DNA of 20,935 nucleotides from contig JBHJGV010000090.1 of the NCBI GenBank assembly GCA_050331455.1, forward strand, positions 1 to 20,935, in the 5' to 3' direction. The notes beneath the pieces are model-generated. The model searched no databases. It saw nothing but the letters and a program-made list of their open reading frames with translations, and was not told where the DNA came from. Shown here in pieces: positions 14,888 to 20,935 of the stretch; position 1 is the first letter of the stretch; each line of letters opens with the position of its first letter. A program made the translations under genes and the position numbers. This stretch comes from CAYUYV01 sp050331455 (GTDB lineage: Bacteria; Pseudomonadota; Alphaproteobacteria; JAJFIK01).

Positions 14888-15976
14888 ATGGGACAGCCAC
14901 AGCGAGCGGACACGCGGGATGCGGTGCCCGAGGGCATCAGCGTCGTCGTGCCGGCCTACAATGCCATCGGCTATCTGGCCCGGTGTCTTGAGCCCCTGGG
15001 CCAGTCCCCGGGAGCCGAGGTTATTGTCGTGGATGACGGCTCGAGCGATGGCACGGCGGACCTTGCCCGCTCCCTGGGCGCAAAGGTCGTCGAACTGCCG
15101 CGCAATATGGGCCGCGGTCCGGCCCGCAATGCCGGCGCCGCCGCGGCGTCCCATGACTGGTTGCTGTTCGTCGATGCCGACGTGGTCATTCACGGCGATA
15201 CGCTGGACCGGTTTCGCAAGGCTTTCCGGGACGCCCCGGCCATGGAGGCGGTTTTCGGGTCTTACGACACGGCGCCGGCCGATCCGGCGTTTTTCAGCCA
15301 GTACCGGAATCTCCTCCACCATCACGTGCACCAGATTGCCGGCCCGACGGCGGCCCATTTCTGGACCGGCCTCGGCGCGGTCCGCCGCACCGCCTTCGAC
15401 CGGGTGGGCGGCTTTGATGAGGGGCCATGGGCGCGCTACATGGAGGAAATTGATTTCGGCGCCAAGCTGGTGCGGGCCGGCGTGACCATCCATGTGCGCC
15501 CTGACATTCAGTGCACGCACCTTAAAGACTACACGCTCATCACTATGATCAAGAGCGACCTTTTCGACCGGGCCATCCCCTGGTCGCGCTACATCATGCA
15601 GGCCGCAGGCGGACCTGCGAACGGCTTTGTCGTATCGCACCGCCAAAAGGTGACCGTCATGGGGTCCGGTTTCATGGCGTTGGCGCCGCTGCTGGTCTGG
15701 TTTTGGCCGGCGGCATTGGCCAGCTTTCTTTTCGGCAGTGCGCTGTTGATCGGGGCCAATATGAGCCTGTGGCGCTTCTTTCTTCGGGAGCGGGGTTTCG
15801 TTTTCATGCTGAAGACGATGCCATGCTACGCCGTTTACGGCCTGTGCTGCGGGAGCGGCTACGCCTGGACGCTCCTGACCTTCGAACTCCTCCGCCGCCT
15901 GACGGGCCGCGCCCGCGGCGCGGATCCGACTGGTCCGCGGGAAAAGTCCGGTCGCTCGCTCGGCTCGCCCGTCTGA
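14888..15976 (+). CDS. Family 2 glycosyltransferase with C-terminal membrane segments
   Basis: The 362-residue protein has a GT-A domain: ISVVVPAYNA (about 17-26), VIVVDDGSSDGT (45-56), RGPARNAG (76-83), FVDADVV (94-100) with the DxD motif, and YMEEIDFGAKL (184-194) with the catalytic acid. Hydrophobic segments near 258-295 and 308-330 anchor it to the inner membrane. It likely transfers a sugar to a lipid carrier or lipid; the acceptor is unknown. The start is chosen at 14888 because of AGGGA just upstream. An ATG at 14852 would add 12 residues of low similarity to anything. Its neighbours are a GT-C-like membrane protein and an alkaline-phosphatase-superfamily enzyme, suggesting an envelope polysaccharide or glycolipid group. 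Confidence 0.88.
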   Translation: MGQPQRADTRDAVPEGISVVVPAYNAIGYLARCLEPLGQSPGAEVIVVDDGSSDGTADLARSLGAKVVELPRNMGRGPARNAGAAAASHDWLLFVDADVVIHGDTLDRFRKAFRDAPAMEAVFGSYDTAPADPAFFSQYRNLLHHHVHQIAGPTAAHFWTGLGAVRRTAFDRVGGFDEGPWARYMEEIDFGAKLVRAGVTIHVRPDIQCTHLKDYTLITMIKSDLFDRAIPWSRYIMQAAGGPANGFVVSHRQKVTVMGSGFMALAPLLVWFWPAALASFLFGSALLIGANMSLWRFFLRERGFVFMLKTMPCYAVYGLCCGSGYAWTLLTFELLRRLTGRARGADPTGPREKSGRSLGSPV

Positions 15977-15993
15977 CGATAAGAGCACCCTGT

Positions 15994-16027
15994 CTTGTGC
16001 GAAAAAGAGCCTTGCGCGAAAAAGAGC
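15994..16027. repeat. 17-bp direct tandem repeat, two copies
   Basis: CTTGTGCGAAAAAGAGC (15994-16010) is followed directly by CTTGCGCGAAAAAGAGC (16011-16027), 16 of 17 identical. It lies just after the glycosyltransferase stop and upstream of the phosphodiesterase gene. It could be slippage or a pair of binding half-sites. Confidence 0.8.
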
Positions 16028-16077
16028 CCTCAGCAAATGATGAAAGTCCTGTAATGCCTTTTCGGCGGGTATTCCCC

Positions 16078-16083
16078 TATACT
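16078..16083 (+). promoter_or_regulatory. Candidate -10 element upstream of the phosphodiesterase gene
   Basis: TATACT matches the sigma-70 -10 consensus well and lies in a short AT-rich stretch (16070-16100) that also contains CATAAT at 16089-16094. No good -35 hexamer is found at the usual spacing, so this is tentative. It would drive a transcript starting about 130 nt before the gene. Confidence 0.3.
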
Positions 16084-16112
16084 TTGCGCATAATTTATTG
16101 GGGAACTGGCGC

Positions 16113-16187
16113 ATGAAGGGATCCGAGCCGCACGCGGCGGTGTCGGCCTTTTCCGGTTTGATTGAAATCGGTGCGTTCAAGACTTAG
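16113..16187 (+). CDS. Possible 24-residue leader ORF
   Basis: A short frame from ATG 16113 to TAG 16187 encodes MKGSEPHAAVSAFSGLI and seven more residues. GGGGA is 8 nt before the ATG, and the frame lies between the candidate promoter and the phosphodiesterase start. It has no membrane segment or known motif. It may be chance, since short frames are common; it is listed because of the ribosome-binding-site-like sequence and its position. Confidence 0.15.
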   Translation: MKGSEPHAAVSAFSGLIEIGAFKT

Positions 16188-16222
16188 GGGATCTTACAGT
16201 GTTGAATCAGGGGTTTGCGTCC

Positions 16223-17731
16223 ATGTTAGGGGACGATCGCCGCTCCAGGCTCTTGGCCCTCGGTCTCGATGGCGCCGAATTCGATTTCATTCGCGCCCGC
16301 GCCCGGGACCTTCCGACCCTGTCCGGCCTTATCGAGCGCGGAACCGTGCATCGCCTGGAAGCCCCGAAGGCGCTCAGCGGCGCGGTCTGGCCGACTTTTT
16401 ACAATGGCGCGCAGCCCGGCGTGCACGGCATGTATCAACACTTGGTTTGGGATTCGGCTCGCATGGGGCTGCGCCTCATCGGACCCGACTGGTCTCACTA
16501 TCAACCCTTCTGGAAGGATATTGAGGCGGACGGACAACGCGTTGTGGTGTTGGACGTGCCCTATAGTTTTCCGACGGCTCTGGAGCACGGTGTCGAAATC
16601 ACCGACTGGGGCACCCACGGTCAGACCAATCCCTTGGCTTCCAATAAGCCGGAGATGGTGCGCCGCCTCCGCCGGTTCGGGCGCAGTCCCATCGGCCGGG
16701 AAACGCCCATCGAAAAGACACCAGCCCAACTGGATGGCATCCGCCGGACCCTGGAAACCAGCGCAGCGCGCAAGGCCGATCTCGTCCGAACCCTCATGGG
16801 CGAGCTTGATTGGGATCTTTTCATTACCGTTTTCGGCGAAACCCACCGGGCCGGCCACTTGTTTTTCAGCGATGCAGATGATCCGAATGCCTCGGCGGAC
16901 GGCGCTGAAACCCCGATGTTGAAGGTGTACAAGGCCGTTGACCAAGCTGTGGCGAAGGTCCTTGCCGACCTCGGGTCCGACGTCTCCGTCCTTTTGTTTT
17001 CCGTCCATGGCATGATGCGCAATCCAGCCCAGGAGCACATGGTCTCGCCCCTGATGGATCGGCTCAATGCCCGATTCATGGCGGAACATTTCGGTCTTGA
17101 CCCTCGGCCGGCGAACGCCGGTGGCGGTATTGTCGGCGCGCTGCGCCGGCTCGTGCCATCGCGCCTGCAATATGCCGTGGGTGAGGCGGCGCCGGATCCC
17201 ATCCGCCGCTGGGTCGTGGAACGCGAAGTGATCGGCGGTCTGGACTGGTCGCGCACACCCGGTTTCACCTTGCGGACCGATGTCCGCACGGAATTGCGCC
17301 TTAATCTCAAGGGCCGGGAAAAGCATGGCCTGTTGGAACGCGGTTCCGATCTGCACCACCGCTATGTGGACGACATCCGCCGGACCTTCCTGGAGCTGAC
17401 GGATGCCGAAACCGGCGCTCGCCTGGTCGATGAAGTGGTGGACATTCCCGGCCATTTCTCAGGACAACGGTCCGACTACCTGCCGGATTTCGCGGTAACG
17501 TGGCATCTGGAGCCTCCGGCCGGGTCGGTCACCACGCCGTTGTTGGGCACGGTGCATGTGAAGCGCCCGAAGGTTCGCGGCGGCGATCATACGGATTTCG
17601 GCTTTTGCAGCCTTATTCCCGCCGACGGGTTGGGCGTGGAAACGCTGCCTCAACCCCGATGCATTGAGGATCTGGCCGGGTATATTCGGGCCTTTACGGG
17701 CCGCTGGGGAGCGCAGGCCCAGGCCGCTTGA
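16223..17731 (+). CDS. Alkaline phosphatase superfamily protein (type I phosphodiesterase-like)
   Basis: The 502-residue product resembles type I phosphodiesterase / nucleotide pyrophosphatase-like members of the alkaline phosphatase superfamily. The first metal-site Asp is in LALGLDGAEFD (D16). The probable nucleophile is T58 in AVWPTFYNGAQPGVHG. FGETHRAGHLFF (H208, H212) and FSVHGM (H262) correspond to the second metal-binding region. The usual SDHG has Val at the Asp position. No signal peptide is seen. The substrate is unknown; phospho-lipid or phospho-glycan esters are plausible from the neighbouring glycosyltransferases. Start: ATG 16223 and an upstream GTG at 16199 both have AGGGG-like sequences upstream; ATG is preferred. 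It ends in two hairpins facing dnaJ. Confidence 0.78.
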   Translation: MLGDDRRSRLLALGLDGAEFDFIRARARDLPTLSGLIERGTVHRLEAPKALSGAVWPTFYNGAQPGVHGMYQHLVWDSARMGLRLIGPDWSHYQPFWKDIEADGQRVVVLDVPYSFPTALEHGVEITDWGTHGQTNPLASNKPEMVRRLRRFGRSPIGRETPIEKTPAQLDGIRRTLETSAARKADLVRTLMGELDWDLFITVFGETHRAGHLFFSDADDPNASADGAETPMLKVYKAVDQAVAKVLADLGSDVSVLLFSVHGMMRNPAQEHMVSPLMDRLNARFMAEHFGLDPRPANAGGGIVGALRRLVPSRLQYAVGEAAPDPIRRWVVEREVIGGLDWSRTPGFTLRTDVRTELRLNLKGREKHGLLERGSDLHHRYVDDIRRTFLELTDAETGARLVDEVVDIPGHFSGQRSDYLPDFAVTWHLEPPAGSVTTPLLGTVHVKRPKVRGGDHTDFGFCSLIPADGLGVETLPQPRCIEDLAGYIRAFTGRWGAQAQAA

Positions 17732-17740
17732 GCGGCCTGG
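17719..17740 (+). terminator. Hairpin spanning the stop codon of the phosphodiesterase gene
   Basis: CCAGGCCGCT (17719-17728) and AGCGGCCTGG (17731-17740) are perfect reverse complements with TG between them. The hairpin includes the TGA stop. With the next hairpin it separates two convergent genes and may stop transcription from both sides. No T-run follows directly. Confidence 0.45.
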
Positions 17741-17741
17741 C

Positions 17742-17760
17742 CCGGGTCGCGGCGACCCGG
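17742..17760. terminator. Second hairpin between convergent genes
   Basis: CCGGGTCG (17742-17749) pairs perfectly with CGACCCGG (17753-17760) around a 3-nt loop. It begins one base after the previous hairpin. A TTTTT tract occurs about 30 nt later, inside the dnaJ end, too far for a classical terminator. Confidence 0.45.
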
Positions 17761-17789
17761 TGCCCGGTTTCCCGCCTCTCAAGACCCCT

Positions 17790-18914
17790 TCATTTTTCGA
17801 GACCCATATGGCCGCGCACCGATCCGCCCGGCCATTTCTCTGCCCATTTTTTGACCGTCTTGACAAAGTCCTTGGGCGGATCATCGGGCAGAACGATCTG
17901 CAGGGTGACGAGCTGGTCGCCCGGTGCGGCGGTCTTTTCCGGCTGAATGCCCCGGCCACGCAGGCGCAGGGTCGTGCCGGTATTGGCGCCCGGCGGGATC
18001 GTCAGATGGACGACGCCGTGCAGCGTCGGCACCATCACCTTGGCGCCCAACACGGCTTCGATCAGCGTGACCGGCAGGGTCACATGCACATCATTGTCCT
18101 CACGCCGGTAGAAGGGATGGTCGGTGATGTCGAGGCGCAGCAGGGCGTCGCCGACGGTCGTGCCATTTGTGCGCCCCATGCCCTTCAGGCGGATCTGTTG
18201 GCCGTCGCGTATGCCGGCCGGGATCGAGACTTCGACGGTGCGCTCGCCGGCCAGACGCACCCGCCTTTTGGCGCCCAGCGCCGATTCCTCGAATGTGACG
18301 CTGATCCGGTAAATCTGGTCGAGGCCGGCACCCCGATCGTTCGGCCGATCCCGTACGCCGTTGAAGAAATCGGCGAAGATTTCGTGATAGCGGGAGCGCA
18401 CGGCCTCTTCCGTTTCCCGGTGCTCGTCGCCGGGAATGTCGGTTGCTCCTGCGGAGTCCGAGGCGCCGGTGCGGTGCTTTCGGTCCCGCCCCGCCCAGCT
18501 TTGACCGCCGGACCCGGCGGCCGACCTGGTGCTCGCGCCGGACTGTGCGCTCCCGCTGGACCGGGGGGGCCCCGAAGCGTTGCCATTCCGTGCGCCGTTG
18601 CGCGTCGCGGACTCAGCCGCGGTCTGGCTGCGATGGTTGCCCGCGGCCGAGCGCCGGTCCCGGCCATAGGACCGGGAGGCGCGCCGGCGATAGGCCCCGG
18701 TGGCATCGATTTCGCCCCGGTCGAACCGGCTGCGCTTGATTGGGTCTTTCAGGAATTCGTAGGCCGCCGTCACTTCCTTGAAGCGCTCCGCCAAGGCCGT
18801 ATTGCCCGGATCGGCGTCGGGATGGAAGCGCTTCGCCAGAAGCCGGTATGCGCTCTTGAGTTCGGCTTCGGTCGCCGTGGAACGGATACCCAGAACGTCG
18901 TAAGGGTCGCGCAT
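17790..18914 (-). CDS. DnaJ/CbpA-type J-domain co-chaperone
   Basis: The 374-residue class B J-protein stimulates DnaK ATP hydrolysis. The J domain is at 1-66, with YDVLGI and the HPD motif at 31-33 (RFHPDADPGN). A long Arg/Ser/Gly/Ala-rich linker covers about 67-165. The C-terminal substrate-binding domains follow (about 199-365), with DQIYRISVTFEESALG, VSIPAGIRDGQQIRLKGMG and LPVTLIEAVLGAKVMVPTLHG. The Cys-rich zinc domain of classical DnaJ is absent, as in CbpA. ATG 18914 is chosen because the J domain starts there and GGATGAG lies upstream. An ATG at 18992 would add 26 non-conserved residues. The linker is longer and lower in complexity than the usual G/F region. Confidence 0.9.
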   Translation of the reverse strand: MRDPYDVLGIRSTATEAELKSAYRLLAKRFHPDADPGNTALAERFKEVTAAYEFLKDPIKRSRFDRGEIDATGAYRRRASRSYGRDRRSAAGNHRSQTAAESATRNGARNGNASGPPRSSGSAQSGASTRSAAGSGGQSWAGRDRKHRTGASDSAGATDIPGDEHRETEEAVRSRYHEIFADFFNGVRDRPNDRGAGLDQIYRISVTFEESALGAKRRVRLAGERTVEVSIPAGIRDGQQIRLKGMGRTNGTTVGDALLRLDITDHPFYRREDNDVHVTLPVTLIEAVLGAKVMVPTLHGVVHLTIPPGANTGTTLRLRGRGIQPEKTAAPGDQLVTLQIVLPDDPPKDFVKTVKKWAEKWPGGSVRGHMGLEK

Positions 18915-19142
18915 GGACTCATCCAGATTAACGATGCCGCCGACGGACCGGGCGGTCCCGGTCGCGAGCCATTTCGTGCCAGGGCTCAGCATCCACCGGC
19001 ATCACCTTCGATCCCCTGAAGATCGAGCCCGAGGGCGTAGAGAACCCGCCAGGTCCTGGCTGGAACCGAACGCTTTGGAGCCGTCATGCTTTCAAGATGA
19101 ACGTTCGGAGATTCGGACGGACCATGCCCGGAAAAAGCACCC

Positions 19143-19940
19143 TCAAGGGCTGCCATCCTGAGGGCTGATCTCCGCGATCCCGTCCGCCGCCCCCTTGTCT
19201 TCAGGTAAGATGGTGGGATCGTTAGGCGGCGAATTTGAGGCTGCATAAGGCGGCGGGTCGGACGACGGTGGCTCCGCGCCGGCCCGGGTCATGCGGTGCG
19301 CCGCGGCCTCGGCTTCCCGATGACCGAGGGCCGCCGCGGCCGTGTAGTAGGCCAGGGCCTTGGCTCGTTGCTGGGCGATCCCGCTGCCGGTTTCGAGGTG
19401 CAGGCCCAGAAGATATTGGCCATTGGCGTTGCCCAGGCGTGCGGCCCGGTAGAACCAGAGGGCGGCCTCGCGGGCATCGGCGCGGCCGCCCTGGCCGTCC
19501 CGAATCATCATTCCGAGATTGGCCATGGCGGGGGGATAACCGACCTCGGCTGCCCGGCGATAGGCCTTGCGGGCGGCCTTCAAATCCTGCGGGATGCCCG
19601 TGCCGAGGCGCAACATGTGGCCTACATTGCGCTGCGCGGCCACGTCGCCCTGTCGGCCCAAGCGGCGCCAAAGGGCAAAGGCGGCGGCATAGTCGCCCGC
19701 ATCATAGGCCGCGAGTGCCCGGTCGAAGGGGCTGATGGCGGCCGGACGGCTTTCAGACGGATCCGGAGCGGAACGTGCGGACGCCGGCGGCGCAGGATCC
19801 TGGGCCGCCAGGGCGGCCCCCATCGCCATGGCCTGGAACACCGCACCCATCGCAAGGAGAGGCAGCCATTGCCCCGTCGCTGCCAGCCTTCTACGCATCC
19901 GGCCTCGCCTCATCAGCCCACACGCCAAGCTTCTTTTCAT
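19143..19940 (-). CDS. Secreted Sel1-repeat (TPR-like) protein
   Basis: The 265-residue exported protein has a basic N-terminus and a hydrophobic segment (about 24-46, ending AALAAQDPAPP), suggesting a signal peptide. At about 70-210 there are three to four Sel1-like repeats with the typical A-x-x-x-Y-x-x-A and G-x-x-x-A-x-x-N-L-G spacing. Examples are AAEVGYPPAMANLGMMIRDG, AARLGNANGQYLLGLHLETG and AAALGHREAEAAAHR. The C-terminal 50 residues are Pro/Ser-rich and look disordered. Sel1 proteins are adaptors for protein interaction; no partner can be named. Starts at 19973, 19940, 19913 and 19898 are possible; 19940 is a compromise because none has a strong ribosome binding site. It is divergent from pdxH. 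Confidence 0.78.
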   Translation of the reverse strand: MKRSLACGLMRRGRMRRRLAATGQWLPLLAMGAVFQAMAMGAALAAQDPAPPASARSAPDPSESRPAAISPFDRALAAYDAGDYAAAFALWRRLGRQGDVAAQRNVGHMLRLGTGIPQDLKAARKAYRRAAEVGYPPAMANLGMMIRDGQGGRADAREAALWFYRAARLGNANGQYLLGLHLETGSGIAQQRAKALAYYTAAAALGHREAEAAAHRMTRAGAEPPSSDPPPYAASNSPPNDPTILPEDKGAADGIAEISPQDGSP

Positions 19941-19969
19941 ACGGGATTTGCGTTGCCTTGTCGCCTGTT

Positions 19970-19987
19970 TCATCGATAGTTCGATGA
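19970..19987. promoter_or_regulatory. 18-bp inverted repeat in the divergent sel1-like/pdxH region
   Basis: TCATCGA and TCGATGA are perfect 7-nt arms around TAGT. The site lies between two divergent genes, 94 nt before the pdxH start, so it could be an operator. No regulator is known. Confidence 0.35.
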
Positions 19988-20080
19988 TGGAATGGTCCGG
20001 CAAAACCAGCCCGTGGCCCTGGATCGGGCATCGATCCGGTCTCTTGACGCGGAACTCGGGGACGAAAAGGAGCGGAAGCG

Positions 20081-20712
<632 letters not shown>

Positions 20713-20716
<4 letters not shown>

Positions 20717-20760
20717 CGGGCCAGCCGGCCAGGGCCGTGACGGGCCAGTCGGCCAGGGCC
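20713..20760. repeat. 24-bp tandem repeat, two copies, at the pdxH stop
   Basis: Two adjacent 24-nt units starting GTGACGGGCCAG (20713-20736 and 20737-20760) differ at one base. The first contains the TGA stop of pdxH. GC-rich slippage is the simplest explanation. Confidence 0.8.
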
Positions 20761-20868
20761 TTGTCTTCATCGCCGGCCGGCACCGGTCCTGGCAAGGGGT
20801 CCGGCCCCCAGGATCGCGCGCGCCGGGGAACGGGCCCCGGGCCAGGTCTGGGCGCTCTGCGGGTGAAG

Positions 20869-20910
20869 GCCCGCCCGGCGGGGGTCAAATTTTCAGCCCG
20901 CCGGGTGGGC
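20869..20910. terminator. 14-bp hairpin downstream of pdxH
   Basis: GCCCGCCCGGCGGG (20869-20882) can pair with CCCGCCGGGTGGGC (20897-20910), one G-U pair, around a 14-nt loop containing AAATTTT. It may end the pdxH transcript or one entering from the right. No T-run follows on the plus strand. Confidence 0.4.
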
Positions 20911-20935
20911 AGCCAAACGCTAGCCTATGCCGCCC

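Noticed and set aside
18986..19087. 33-residue frame just upstream of dnaJ whose stop overlaps an alternative dnaJ ATG at 18992
   Set aside because: No recognisable motif and only a weak ribosome binding site. The J domain begins at the later ATG 18914, so the overlap is probably chance.

Overview
The window is a gene-dense, GC-rich stretch of bacterial chromosome, most likely from an alphaproteobacterium. The reasons are the full HpnC/HpnD/HpnE route to squalene, HpnG/HpnH hopanoid tailoring enzymes, the high-GC codon use, and 4-nt ATGA gene overlaps. The exact taxon cannot be named from the sequence alone. I see no rRNA, tRNA, CRISPR array, insertion sequence or phage gene.

Positions 1-9425 are an isoprenoid/hopanoid locus. 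The 5' end of ispG (minus strand, running off the left edge) is divergent from ispH (plus strand) across a 688-bp non-coding gap. ispH is followed by hpnH (radical SAM adenosylhopane synthase). Convergent to these is a minus-strand operon, hpnC-hpnD-hpnE-hpnG. Two ATGA overlaps join its first three genes, which make squalene from farnesyl diphosphate; hpnG removes adenine from adenosylhopane. hpnB (glycosyltransferase) diverges from hpnC, and hpnA (sugar-epimerase-like) lies convergent to hpnB. Together these genes supply C5 precursors, make squalene, and extend and decorate the hopanoid. The cyclase gene hpnF/shc is not in the window.

hpnA is the last gene of a tightly packed minus-strand operon (11755 to 8376). 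Upstream of it are a sulfotransferase and a paraoxonase/arylesterase-like lipoprotein with all expected calcium-ligand motifs. This sulfotransferase - PON-like - HpnA unit is the least expected part of the window and may be an undescribed lipid or hopanoid tailoring module.

Positions 12047-17731 hold cell-envelope genes: a secreted LysM plus L,D-transpeptidase (YkuD) protein, a large polytopic membrane protein of glycosyltransferase-C type, a family 2 glycosyltransferase with membrane anchors, and an alkaline-phosphatase-superfamily phosphodiesterase. Two hairpins separate the last from a convergent CbpA-type DnaJ gene. The right end has a secreted Sel1-repeat protein divergent from pdxH. The rest is a 219-bp GC-rich tail with a short tandem repeat and a hairpin. 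Three unrelated short tandem duplications (17 bp x3, 17 bp x2, 24 bp x2) lie in or at the edge of the intergenic spaces.
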